Source: JAYEPK01 sp048569615 (GTDB lineage: Archaea > Thermoplasmatota > Penumbrarchaeia > Penumbrarchaeales > Penumbrarchaeaceae). From it: a DNA stretch of 64,000 nt. A program made the position numbers and the translations under genes. A model generated the notes under the pieces. It was not told where the DNA came from. It searched no databases and worked only from the letters and a program-made list of their open reading frames with translations. The DNA lies in the NCBI GenBank assembly GCA_048569615.1, contig JBLIRK010000006.1, positions 1-64,000 of the forward strand. Reading direction: 5' to 3'. Every line of letters begins with the position of its first letter. The first letter of the stretch is position 1. This document shows positions 46,068-54,496 of the stretch, one piece after another.

Positions 46068-47259
46068 GCCGGAGATCGTAGTGGTTGACTGCCTCGTCAT
46101 CGGTGCCGGACCCGCAGGCTCGGTCGCCGCAAGGGAGGTTGCCAAGGACGGCTGGAAGGTGCTACTGATCGAGAAGCGCCCCGAAGTGGGGGTCCCCGTA
46201 AGGTGCGGGGAGGGCATCTCCAAGTCCCTCCTGAACAGGCTTGGACTTGAAAAGGATCCCCGATTCGTTGATTCTGAGATGGACGGGGCCCTGATACATT
46301 CACCCGGTGGCCACGAAATCATATTGGGCCCCGAGATAGCCGGACCCGAGGTGGGATTCGTTATCAGGAGGGAATACTTCGACCAGCATCTTGCGGCGGA
46401 GGCAGTCTCCGCTGGGGCCGAACTCTGGGTCAGGGCGGAGGCCATGGGTATGAAAAAGGTACCGGAGGGGTACGAGGTCGATGTGGAGCATATAATGGGA
46501 AGGAAACTAGCAAAGGCAAGGATCGTGGTGGCTGCCGATGGCTTCGAATCAAAGGTCGCCCGCTGGGCAGGCATGGATACATCGCTCAAGGTCGGGGATA
46601 TTGACACATGCCTCCAGTACGAGATGGTGGGTGTTGAATGCGACCGACGCTATACCGAGTTCTTCGTCGGTAAGAAATACGCCCCCGGAGGATACGTATG
46701 GTGCTTTCCGAAGGGTCCGGATATCGCAAACATCGGGATCGGCTTGAACGGGGCAATGATCAAGAAGCCCGCAGAAGTGAAGACGTATCTTGACAAGTTC
46801 ATCAGGGAGAACGGGAGGTTCTCCAAAGGCACGATAACGGAGATCAACGGCGGGGGAGTCTCCGTCTCCCTTCCCCTCGAGGAGATGACAGCCGACAATT
46901 TCATCGTGGTGGGGGATGCGGCAAGAATGATAGATCCTCTGACCGGGGGAGGGATTTATAACGCCTGCATCGGAGCCCTCCATGCCGGGGCCGCGGTCAG
47001 CAGAGCGTTGAAAAACGCCGATTGTTCGGGGGAGATGCTCCGAAGTTTCGAGACCGAGTGGAGGAAGGAGCTCGAGGAGGAGATGGCCAGGAACTACATG
47101 GCCAAGGAGAAATTGCTCTCCATCTCGGATGAGACCCTTGACAAGATCATTTCGTCGGTGGCGGATTACGACCTGAAGGATATCTCAACGGAGGAGCTCC
47201 TGAAAGCGGTGATCTCGAAGCATCCCGAGATCATGGAGGACCTGGAAGACCTGCTTTGA
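46060..47259 (+). CDS. Geranylgeranyl reductase family flavoprotein
   Basis: 399 residues. GAGPAGSVAA (about 15-24) is the FAD-binding Rossmann motif, GVPVRCGEG and GDAARMIDPLTGGGIYNA are geranylgeranyl-reductase-family hallmarks. In archaea this family saturates the double bonds of digeranylgeranylglycerophospholipids, giving archaeol chains. TTG 46060 is the only in-frame start near the ferredoxin stop. Paired with ferredoxin, the donor it needs. Acts at the membrane surface. Confidence 0.9.
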   Translation: MDEPEIVVVDCLVIGAGPAGSVAAREVAKDGWKVLLIEKRPEVGVPVRCGEGISKSLLNRLGLEKDPRFVDSEMDGALIHSPGGHEIILGPEIAGPEVGFVIRREYFDQHLAAEAVSAGAELWVRAEAMGMKKVPEGYEVDVEHIMGRKLAKARIVVAADGFESKVARWAGMDTSLKVGDIDTCLQYEMVGVECDRRYTEFFVGKKYAPGGYVWCFPKGPDIANIGIGLNGAMIKKPAEVKTYLDKFIRENGRFSKGTITEINGGGVSVSLPLEEMTADNFIVVGDAARMIDPLTGGGIYNACIGALHAGAAVSRALKNADCSGEMLRSFETEWRKELEEEMARNYMAKEKLLSISDETLDKIISSVADYDLKDISTEELLKAVISKHPEIMEDLEDLL

Positions 47260-48718
47260 TCGATCCTATCCTTTCATAGATCCTAGCGTCGAGATCTGAA
47301 TAAACAAGGTTCAGGCCATCAATCTCCTCACCCCTCCACATCCTGTTGACTACGGTCCTTTTTCCAAGTTCCGTCTGGCCCTTGTAAAAACCCGAGGGAT
47401 CATACCTAATGTAATCCCCTGTGTCCAAGCCTGCGCTCTGAAGAAGTGCGTAGAGAATCCCGGAACCATCCGATTGGGTAGTGAAGACATACCGAGCCCC
47501 GTAGATTTCCATTATATCCACCGTATCATTGGCATCCAAGGTTACAAGGGCCCTTGCCACATTCTCAATGTCCTCCATGCTCTCTGCCCATTCGGATACT
47601 TTTGAGGGGTCCGCTAAGGTGTGCTTCATAGATATATGGGGTGAATCGATCATGGGTTCAAGACCGGTATATCCCCTGATCGGATGACCGTAGTCCCACC
47701 ATGATAGAACGGCGTCTCCCTCCTCTCCATTTTCACGGAGCCAGTCCAGTGCTTGCCTGTACTCTACACCGAACCACTCATCGTATTCCTTTCCATTGGC
47801 ATCGTATTTGATCCTGTAATAGTCGTACCAAACGTCCTTACCTTTGTGTTCCCAGTGTTCGAGCGTTGCGTTGTTTGGCCCTCCCACGTATTCCGAAGCG
47901 ACCATCTCATCGCTCTCATAATAATCATCGGAAAACATCGATTGACCGAGGGCTACAAGGACCAGAAGAACCACAAGGATCGATGAGATCGAAAGGACTG
48001 CCGCCCGGGTCCTCTTTCCATCCCGTCTCAACCTTGCGGAGAACTCGTCGGAAAGGTAGATTCGCCTGTTGAACCTCTCCGTGGCCTGAATGCCCAGTAT
48101 GTATATCACGATGAATCCTATCATCACCACACCTCCGATCGGATAGTAGGATTCGTCCGAATACTCGACACCCCATATCCCGAACATTATTATCCTGAAC
48201 ATGACGAAGATTATCGCAATGACAGCGGAGATCGAGATGATCGCACCAAGGTTCCCCACGGATGCAACCCTATGCGGTCTCTTCCATTGCAGAACAACTA
48301 TGGAAACGACAACAATAGATATCAAGAGGAATAAGAGGTTCGTGACCGCTTGGGTCATTATGAAGCCGGAATCATCGGGATGCCATTCCATTGCCCAGAG
48401 CAAGGTGTCCATTCCCTCAATGAATACCAGCAGTGAACCCAACCCTGTAAGCAGCTGGAACAGCAGGAAAAGCTTCAATGAAATCGGCAGTTTCAGCGGC
48501 ATTTCCTTCAGGTACTGTCTTGCAACCTCATCCGGACTTCCCAGGTCTCTAAGAACCCGCCGATATACACTTTCATCGGGCCCATTTTTTCCTGAAATGT
48601 CATTCGCTTTCTCCTCGATATGGGCGGAGATCTCTTCGATTATGGGACCTTTGTCGACTCCGACCAGCTCTTCCTTTACAGTTTTAAGATATCCATCAAC
48701 CATATCGAAACCTTTCAT
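47231..48718 (-). CDS. HAAS-domain membrane protein carrying an STT3/AglB-like WWDYG domain
   Basis: 495 residues. The N-terminal segment (about 5-70: DGYLKTVKEELVGVDKG, LGSPDEVARQYL) matches the HAAS (DUF1700-like) domain often found next to PadR. Five or six membrane helices (about 78-275) follow. The C-terminal region contains LSWWDYGHPIRGYTG (residues about 338-352) and IYGARYVFTTQSD, the pattern around the WWDYG motif of the archaeal oligosaccharyltransferase AglB. The catalytic N-terminal 13-helix part with DxD motifs is absent, so it is not a complete transferase. It follows the PadR gene by 2 nt. Role unknown; possible peptide-binding membrane partner. Confidence 0.72.
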   Translation of the reverse strand: MKGFDMVDGYLKTVKEELVGVDKGPIIEEISAHIEEKANDISGKNGPDESVYRRVLRDLGSPDEVARQYLKEMPLKLPISLKLFLLFQLLTGLGSLLVFIEGMDTLLWAMEWHPDDSGFIMTQAVTNLLFLLISIVVVSIVVLQWKRPHRVASVGNLGAIISISAVIAIIFVMFRIIMFGIWGVEYSDESYYPIGGVVMIGFIVIYILGIQATERFNRRIYLSDEFSARLRRDGKRTRAAVLSISSILVVLLVLVALGQSMFSDDYYESDEMVASEYVGGPNNATLEHWEHKGKDVWYDYYRIKYDANGKEYDEWFGVEYRQALDWLRENGEEGDAVLSWWDYGHPIRGYTGLEPMIDSPHISMKHTLADPSKVSEWAESMEDIENVARALVTLDANDTVDIMEIYGARYVFTTQSDGSGILYALLQSAGLDTGDYIRYDPSGFYKGQTELGKRTVVNRMWRGEEIDGLNLVYSDLDARIYERIGSIKAGLPGPP

Positions 48719-48720
48719 TA

Positions 48721-49095
48721 TCAGTCCTCCTCGATATCAATAATTTCATCCACTGTTCGCGAAACGAACTTCCAATCGGAGATTATTACCTTAAGATATG
48801 ACCTGCCGGCTTCCGTTGCTCTGTAGTATTTTCTTCTGGGACCTTCCCTACCCCTACCCCAATAGCTCTCGAGGAATCCTCTCGATTCCAGGGAGTTAAG
48901 GATAGGGTATACTGTTCCCTCAGGAAGAAGGAACTCACCTTGGGAGCGCCTTTCGATCTCTTTGATGATCCAATAACCGTAAAGGGATTTGTCCGAAAAG
49001 GCGATTATATGGAGCAGAACCATACCGAGAAGGCCTGTTTTAAGCTCTTTATTGAACTTTTTCCTATAATCTTCCACGCTTCCAGTGGTTCTCAT
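48721..49095 (-). CDS. PadR-family transcriptional regulator
   Basis: 124 residues. The winged helix with LLPEGTVYPILNSLESRGFL and the dimerising C-terminal helix (RKYYRATEAGRSYLKV) match PadR. It is directly upstream of the HAAS-domain gene, the typical PadR/HAAS pairing in which the HAAS protein may control the regulator. A perfect palindrome overlaps its promoter, suggesting autoregulation. Confidence 0.9.
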   Translation of the reverse strand: MRTTGSVEDYRKKFNKELKTGLLGMVLLHIIAFSDKSLYGYWIIKEIERRSQGEFLLPEGTVYPILNSLESRGFLESYWGRGREGPRRKYYRATEAGRSYLKVIISDWKFVSRTVDEIIDIEED

Positions 49096-49099
49096 CTTG

Positions 49100-49137
49100 C
49101 TACCTCGAAGTTCTATGTATTGGTACCTTCGAGGTAG
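49100..49137. promoter_or_regulatory. Palindromic operator overlapping the padR promoter
   Basis: CTACCTCGAAG (49100-49110) and CTTCGAGGTAG (49127-49137) form an 11-bp perfect inverted repeat with a 16-nt spacer, starting four bases before the PadR ATG (49095, minus). Long two-arm palindromes like this are typical PadR targets. The spacer holds AT-rich sequence that could be the promoter. Confidence 0.65.
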
Positions 49138-49201
49138 TATTTATCACTGTCGATGGTTCCATTTTAATACAATCTCATCCATACCGGGCCAAGGTGAGCA
49201 A

Positions 49202-49672
49202 ATGACAACGTATGTAAAATTCGAGACCACCATGGGAGAGATCATCGCGAGGCTCGAGACCCAGAGGGCCCCCTTGACCACGAAGAACTTCATTGATCTG
49301 GTGAACAAGGGATTCTACAATGGGCTCCTGTTTCACAGGGTCATTCCGGACTTCATGGTCCAGGCAGGATGCCCCAAGGGTACGGGGACCGGAGGTCCGG
49401 GGTACACCATCAAGGACGAGTTCCACCCCGAGCTCAGGCATGCCAAGGGAGCGCTCTCCATGGCCAATGCCGGACCCAACACCGGCGGGTCCCAGTTCTT
49501 CATAGTCACCAAGAACGGCGGCACGCCGTGGCTTGACAAACATCATGCCGTATTTGGATACGTCACCCAGGGCCAGGACATCGCCGACAGGATCACCACG
49601 GTCCCCAAGGGAGCGGGCGACAAGCCTTTGACACCCATCAAGATGAACAGGGTGACCATATTCGAGCAGTGA
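49202..49672 (+). CDS. Peptidyl-prolyl cis-trans isomerase, cyclophilin type
   Basis: About 156 residues. LLFHRVIPDFMVQAG, TGTGGPGYTIKDEF and SQFFIVTKNG are cyclophilin active-site motifs (Arg in HRVIPDF, Gln and Phe in SQFFI). ATG 49202 is chosen with ggtga upstream; the frame is open further 5' but not homologous. It speeds proline isomerisation in folding proteins, probably in the cytosol as there is no signal peptide. Confidence 0.94.
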   Translation: MTTYVKFETTMGEIIARLETQRAPLTTKNFIDLVNKGFYNGLLFHRVIPDFMVQAGCPKGTGTGGPGYTIKDEFHPELRHAKGALSMANAGPNTGGSQFFIVTKNGGTPWLDKHHAVFGYVTQGQDIADRITTVPKGAGDKPLTPIKMNRVTIFEQ

Positions 49673-49675
49673 GCC

Positions 49676-52345
49676 TCACTGCTGCTGCCCGGGAGCGGGG
49701 AGCTGCTGCTGTACCTGCTGTTGCTGTTGGGGAGGAATTCCCTGCGGCGGAGGGGCCGCCTGCGGTTGAGCCTGTTGCGGAAGCTGGACCGGAGGAGGCT
49801 GCTGCTGGGCCGCTTCCATCGACTGAGTCTGGGCCGGAGGCAGCCCCTGGGGAGGGTGACCCTCTGCCTGCGCAGGAGGAAGGCCCTCCGCCTGCTGCTG
49901 GGGAAGCTGCTGCTGAGCAGGGGTCCCGTACATCTGCTCGGCAGTCATTCTCGGCCTTCCGTCGTCGAAGAGCATCAGGTCTATGCTGTCGGTCTGGGGA
50001 ACGGCATCAACCAACAGCTCCTGCTCCTTCGGCTCCTTCGCCTTTCCCCTCATTATGATGAAAACGAAGAAACCGGCTATCAGGGCCATGAAGACCAAAA
50101 TCACAAAGATCAGTACTATCCAGATCAGGAGGCCTCCGCCGCCGCCGGTATCATCGTCATCGCCCGTTCCAATATCCTTAACATCGGGCACCTTGGCGTT
50201 CAGTCCGGTGGCGTCCCATGACCTGATTATGGTGTACTGCCCGCTCTCCTCCTTTATCTGCGTCCTCAGCTCGACCGTGGCGTAGAGGCTGAAATCGGGC
50301 TGGATGCCCATCTCGTCCATTTCCTTGATCGGAAGGGTTATCTCAACCCCGTCGCCGGTATCCAGCTTCCTGATGAAGGGGAGCTTGTCCTGGTCCGAAA
50401 GCGGATAGTAGGTGACCGAGACCTGCCTCAGGTCGAACTCCATTCTCCTGTAGTACTCGTTATTGAAAGGGACCGGAAACTGATAGTTCCGGATCTGTTC
50501 ACGGGTAAGGGTGATAGTGGACTCCTGAAAAACAGGTTTGACGAAATAGATGTTGAGTCGAGGCACTTTCTCCACATCCTCGCTGAATGTGAAGACCAAT
50601 TGGTCGCCGAATACGATCTTTATCTTGTAGAGCTCCCCGGCCCTTTCGCCCTGGATCGAGCGTATGTCAACGGAATCCTTGCCCCCGAACTTCATCGAAT
50701 CCCCGTCCAGGCTGCTGATCAGCACAAGCGGATCGGTGGCATTGTCCGTGAAGGACCTTTTCATGTCGACCCCGTCAAAGATCTCTCCGTAGATCCTCGT
50801 CTTCTCCACAGTGATCGTCTTGGTAACGACATCGAAGAACTCGCCGTCGGAAACGTTCAGCCTGATATTGTAGGAGCCTTCGGTATCGAACAGATGCTGT
50901 ATGATATCCTCCTCTCCTATGAGCTCCCCGTTCTTGTACCACCTGTATGTGAGCTCCTGGCCGTGCATGAGGTCAGGGTCCGTGGACCTGGATGCGTCCA
51001 ATGTGACGGGCCACGTGGTGTTGTAAATGAACTCCTCAAGCGGTTTGTCCATGACCGCCGTCGGGCCGTCGTTCACGTTCTGTATGTTCAGGGTGAAATT
51101 TGCATACACTTTGTAGGGGGTGGTGGGATAATCACCCTTGGCGCCGAAATCCTTGGCCGGCCGGTCGTCCACCCATGCACTGACCTCGTAAACGCCCACC
51201 ATCCTGTTGTTGGTCCTGAATTCGATGGTCCCGTCATCGTCGTCGAAATCGAACTCCTCGGTGAATTCGAGCTGGATACCGGTTTCCCTGTAGATCACAT
51301 CGGTGAGATTGGAGCCGTATATCAACGTCTGCTCGGTCTCGGGATCGACGTCATGACCCTCGAACTGGATGTGTGCCAGCTCGTCCTCCTTCACGCGGTA
51401 TTCACCGATGGGCTCCAGAATTGGAGGATCGTTGACCGGATTGACGTAGACGTAGAATTTTTTCTCCACATACAGTCCGTCCTGGTCGGTGCATCTGATA
51501 TCGAACTGGGCATACGTCACGTTATTTCCACCGTTGAGCCTCCGGTTCTCGGGGAGGTAATCGCAGGCCCAGTCGGGGTGCGGGGTGAAGGTGACGTTGC
51601 TCCCGTCCTTCTCAACCACAACATCGATGTTGGTTGCCGTTGTCCCGTTTGGAGTGACCGTATATGTGAGCTCGTCGTACGGGTCTGCCGGATCGCCCAT
51701 CATCTCGATCAACTGATCATGGTCCTTGTTTATTCCGAAGAAGGAGCCGTCCTCGGGTATCACTATGGAATAGAAATCGGCACCGGATATCTCTCTTGGT
51801 GCATCATTCACGTTGAGAAGCTGTATCCATATCTGGGAAGCGGAGCTTCCCGACTCATTGTTCGCGGTAATGGTGATCTTGAAATAATCCTGACCGTAGA
51901 CCGCCGAGTTGAAATCCGGGTCCCTCACCTCGATCGACCCCATGCCGAAATAAGTGCCGCCGAAATTGTTGTCGAAGGTCAGGTACAGGGGGGTCGTATC
52001 TTTGTTATAGGGCCATGGAGGCGACCATTCGAAGGGTTTGGTGCCATATGGGAGGTCCCCCCATTCGTTATTCGGATCGTAAAAGACGTCGCTGCTTCCC
52101 TGGTCGATAAGCTGGAGGAACCTATCGCCCAGTGTATATGGAAAATTCTCAAAGAAAGTGAATATGAGATCGGGGTCCCCAGCTGATTTATTGACGAACG
52201 GACCGCTGGCTCTAACCGGTTCGCCGCTCACCCGTGACGTATCCTCCACTGAAGGGTGCATCACAGCGATCGCCGTGAGAAGGAATAAGAGCGCGACTGT
52301 TATGTTCAGGATTCTCGACCTCTGGGAGAAACGATGGGCCTCCAT
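49676..52345 (-). CDS. Surface protein with cadherin-like/PKD domains and Gln/Pro-rich cytosolic tail
   Basis: 889 residues with a signal peptide (about 12-32). Multiple cadherin-like domains joined by VNDPP/VNDGP linkers and a PKD domain (AVMDKPLEEFIYNTTWPVTLDASRSTDPD, in parts) fill the exterior. A transmembrane helix (about 735-760) precedes a long cytosolic tail of Gln/Pro-rich repeats, unusual for a surface protein and perhaps a multivalent binding segment. Function unknown. Confidence 0.82.
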   Translation of the reverse strand: MEAHRFSQRSRILNITVALLFLLTAIAVMHPSVEDTSRVSGEPVRASGPFVNKSAGDPDLIFTFFENFPYTLGDRFLQLIDQGSSDVFYDPNNEWGDLPYGTKPFEWSPPWPYNKDTTPLYLTFDNNFGGTYFGMGSIEVRDPDFNSAVYGQDYFKITITANNESGSSASQIWIQLLNVNDAPREISGADFYSIVIPEDGSFFGINKDHDQLIEMMGDPADPYDELTYTVTPNGTTATNIDVVVEKDGSNVTFTPHPDWACDYLPENRRLNGGNNVTYAQFDIRCTDQDGLYVEKKFYVYVNPVNDPPILEPIGEYRVKEDELAHIQFEGHDVDPETEQTLIYGSNLTDVIYRETGIQLEFTEEFDFDDDDGTIEFRTNNRMVGVYEVSAWVDDRPAKDFGAKGDYPTTPYKVYANFTLNIQNVNDGPTAVMDKPLEEFIYNTTWPVTLDASRSTDPDLMHGQELTYRWYKNGELIGEEDIIQHLFDTEGSYNIRLNVSDGEFFDVVTKTITVEKTRIYGEIFDGVDMKRSFTDNATDPLVLISSLDGDSMKFGGKDSVDIRSIQGERAGELYKIKIVFGDQLVFTFSEDVEKVPRLNIYFVKPVFQESTITLTREQIRNYQFPVPFNNEYYRRMEFDLRQVSVTYYPLSDQDKLPFIRKLDTGDGVEITLPIKEMDEMGIQPDFSLYATVELRTQIKEESGQYTIIRSWDATGLNAKVPDVKDIGTGDDDDTGGGGGLLIWIVLIFVILVFMALIAGFFVFIIMRGKAKEPKEQELLVDAVPQTDSIDLMLFDDGRPRMTAEQMYGTPAQQQLPQQQAEGLPPAQAEGHPPQGLPPAQTQSMEAAQQQPPPVQLPQQAQPQAAPPPQGIPPQQQQQVQQQLPAPGQQQ

Positions 52346-52474
52346 GCTACCACCTCTATCGCAGAACGGCGTCTGGACAGTGTCATGCTATTGCTCCTAA
52401 CATTATAAATATTTTCAACATCGGAGGCCGAAGCCTGTGACGGCGGTGTATGTTCTTTTCCTGGAATTTTTACG

Positions 52475-52555
52475 ATTTAAATTATGCATTAATACAGTCA
52501 GGCAAAAGGTTAATAGATTATGCATACCTTATATTGGACAAGCATATGAGGAGGT
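52475..52555 (+). promoter_or_regulatory. Promoter region of the coiled-coil/PRC-barrel operon
   Basis: Two TATA-like boxes, tttaaattat near 52475 and cttatattgg near 52528, precede a strong Shine-Dalgarno gaggaggt (52549-52556) before the TTG start at 52562. Confidence 0.4.
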
Positions 52556-52561
52556 AGTAGA

Positions 52562-52930
52562 TTGGATAAGGAGTGCAATGAAGAGCACGTGATAACGCTC
52601 AAGGTGAAAAAGAGCGCCATCTCCTCGGTGGACTCCGGAGTGGCCAGGATGCACACCTCGCATCTCGACTGCTTCGAGGATGAGGACCTCGAGATGGTGG
52701 TGATCAGACACGAAAAGAAATCGGTCGTGGTTAAACTCGTCTCCGACAGACTTGCCCCCATGGAAACAATAACCCTCCGACCGGGGGACATGGAATCCCT
52801 CAAGATAAAAGAGGGGGAGGAGGTCACAATCGAGCCCTACCACAAGATGACCGATGATATCAAGGGGAAATGGGACAAATTCGTAAAGCGTTTTAAAAAG
52901 GATGAAGATGAAGAAGAAGGAGGTGATTGA
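52562..52930 (+). CDS. Stand-alone CDC48-N/double-psi-barrel-like protein
   Basis: 122 residues. TTG 52562 follows gaggaggt. VITLKVKKSAISSVDSGVARM, a central KKSVVVKLVSDRLAP and ESLKIKEGEEVTIEPY resemble the double-psi beta-barrel of the CDC48/VAT N domain (substrate/adaptor recognition), but here without any AAA ATPase. A charged acidic C terminus follows. It opens a five-gene operon of small structural-looking proteins. The role could be adaptor binding; this is inference. Confidence 0.6.
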   Translation: MDKECNEEHVITLKVKKSAISSVDSGVARMHTSHLDCFEDEDLEMVVIRHEKKSVVVKLVSDRLAPMETITLRPGDMESLKIKEGEEVTIEPYHKMTDDIKGKWDKFVKRFKKDEDEEEGGD

Positions 52931-53203
52931 TTGGGAATCGGACAAAGATTGCAGGCCATATCAATAACACACCCCTTTTCCATAAACAAGAAAATAGACC
53001 AGTACCTCAGCGAGAGACTGCCTGACCTTATGGACGAGTACAAGATCGCTGACAGGAACGACCTTGCAGACCTGGAAAAGGAGATGGGGGGACTTGAGCA
53101 GAGAATGGATGCCCTCGAGAGCTGGAAGCTGGGTTTCGAGGAGAATTTGAAGAACGGCCGGACCAGAATGGACAGGCTGAAGATGAAATACGGAGTCAAG
53201 TGA
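52931..53203 (+). CDS. Coiled-coil protein, paralog 1 of three
   Basis: 90 residues from TTG 52931, with ggaggtgattga upstream. A conserved block INKKIDQYLSERLPDLMDEY leads into a heptad-pattern coiled coil (about 45-85). The same block recurs in the next two proteins, so the three are paralogs. No membrane helix, metal or catalytic motif. Likely self-assembling or partner-binding. Confidence 0.72.
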   Translation: MGIGQRLQAISITHPFSINKKIDQYLSERLPDLMDEYKIADRNDLADLEKEMGGLEQRMDALESWKLGFEENLKNGRTRMDRLKMKYGVK

Positions 53204-53210
53204 GGTGATC

Positions 53211-53546
53211 ATGATGGGTTGGGATTGGAATACATTCTGGTTTGTTCTGCTGATCGGACTTCTGGTGGTCGCCCTGGTGTTGACCTTTATCTGGTTCCTG
53301 AGCCTCTACAGGAAGAGGAAGGGGGCCCCTTCCCATGTGGAGCTCTATTTCGACGAGAACTTCAGGAAGATAATCGACGAATGGGACTTCTCCACCAGGG
53401 ACAGCGTGAAGGAGTTCAAGAAGGATATCGGGAAGAGGCTGACCAAGGTCGGCAGCGATATCGAGGTCCTGGAGACAAAAAAGAAGAGCCTCGACAAGAG
53501 ATGGACGGCCCTTGACAAGAAGATGATGAAGATGGAGGAGCTCTGA
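53211..53546 (+). CDS. Membrane-anchored coiled-coil protein, paralog 2 of three
   Basis: About 111 residues. An N-terminal transmembrane helix (about 8-32) is followed by a short basic stretch, the conserved block HVELYFDENFRKIIDEW and a coiled coil. gaggtgatc lies immediately before ATG 53211 (53214 also possible). It should anchor the paralog complex to the membrane, with the coiled coil in the cytosol. Confidence 0.75.
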   Translation: MMGWDWNTFWFVLLIGLLVVALVLTFIWFLSLYRKRKGAPSHVELYFDENFRKIIDEWDFSTRDSVKEFKKDIGKRLTKVGSDIEVLETKKKSLDKRWTALDKKMMKMEEL

Positions 53547-53559
53547 GGAGGTGACCGTG

Positions 53560-53904
53560 ATGACCGAAGAAATTATCGAAGAAGAAGTGCAGAAGCAGGG
53601 ATTCATGGGATGGCTCAGGGGCCTCTTCCATAAGAAGGAAGAAGGCGAGGAAGCGGAGGCTCCAAGATACAAGAGGAAGCTGCTGGACGGCAGGATCGAG
53701 AAGTACCTGGACCAGAACATGGACTCCTACATCCAGGAATACGGCATCGTCACGGGACTGGACCTGGAATCCTACGAGATCAGGTACACGACTTTGACCG
53801 GCAGGGTGGCCAAGATGAAGGAGTACATGGTCGATGCGGACGCCAGGCTCTCAGGCATGGAGAAGGAGTTCGACGAGGTCCAGAAAGCGGTCAAGAAGAA
53901 GTGA
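53560..53904 (+). CDS. Coiled-coil protein, paralog 3 of three
   Basis: About 114 residues from ATG 53560 (gaggaggtgacc upstream). An acidic start and a basic amphipathic segment (FMGWLRGLFHKK) precede the conserved block GRIEKYLDQNMDSYIQEYG and a coiled coil. The segment could touch the membrane surface. Same paralog family as its two neighbours; spacing from them is 5-14 nt. Confidence 0.73.
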   Translation: MTEEIIEEEVQKQGFMGWLRGLFHKKEEGEEAEAPRYKRKLLDGRIEKYLDQNMDSYIQEYGIVTGLDLESYEIRYTTLTGRVAKMKEYMVDADARLSGMEKEFDEVQKAVKKK

Positions 53905-53913
53905 GGTGAAAAG

Positions 53914-54405
53914 ATGCTCGCGAAACTCATCGAAGAATACAAGGTCGTGAACTCCGTAGGGAACAACGTGGGAAGGATCAAGGACCTCTACATCAACCTC
54001 AACACATGGATGATAACGTCCTTCGAGATCTCCCCGGGCCCACTGAAGAAGGACTTTCTGATCAAGATAGATGATGTGGTCAAGTTCGACGAGACGGACA
54101 AGATGGTCATCATCAAGGACGAATTCGAGAAGAAGGAGATACCCAAGCACCCCATGAAGGAGAACTATCCCTTCGAGGAGCTGAAAAAGCACAATGTCGT
54201 GGACAGCGACGATGAGAAGGTGGGAAAGATCTACAATCTCGAAATACCCTTCGAGAAGCTCAAGACCTTCAAGGTGTGGAAGGTGCTCATCAGGACCGGC
54301 ATCAAGGAAAGGAGGCTCCGTCTCAACACCTCGGAGATCGTCGAGGTGATGGACGAGATCAAACTGGCAAAACCTGAGAAGGAGTATTCGGGCGAGGAGG
54401 AATGA
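53914..54405 (+). CDS. PRC-barrel protein (two PRC-like domains)
   Basis: 163 residues. Two beta-rich modules (about 1-70 and 75-150) share the PRC-barrel pattern V-x-x-x-x-G-x-x-V-G-x-I-x-x-L/Y: VVNSVGNNVGRIKDLYINL and VVDSDDEKVGKIYNLEIPF. PRC barrels bind partners in RNA processing, photosynthesis and, in CdvA, archaeal cell division. It ends the operon 9 nt after paralog 3. I do not identify the exact family. Confidence 0.75.
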   Translation: MLAKLIEEYKVVNSVGNNVGRIKDLYINLNTWMITSFEISPGPLKKDFLIKIDDVVKFDETDKMVIIKDEFEKKEIPKHPMKENYPFEELKKHNVVDSDDEKVGKIYNLEIPFEKLKTFKVWKVLIRTGIKERRLRLNTSEIVEVMDEIKLAKPEKEYSGEEE

Positions 54406-54496
54406 GGCTCGCCCTCATTCCCCATTATTTCCTTCTTTGCAAAAAGATTTAATCGAAGTGTTCAATGTCCGTTCAGTTCACAGAAGGTGAGATAGC

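Noticed and set aside
50600..52186. 528-residue open frame opposite the cadherin-like surface gene
   Set aside because: It is the mirror of a well-supported gene with signal peptide, domains and anchor; composition is typical of an antisense shadow.
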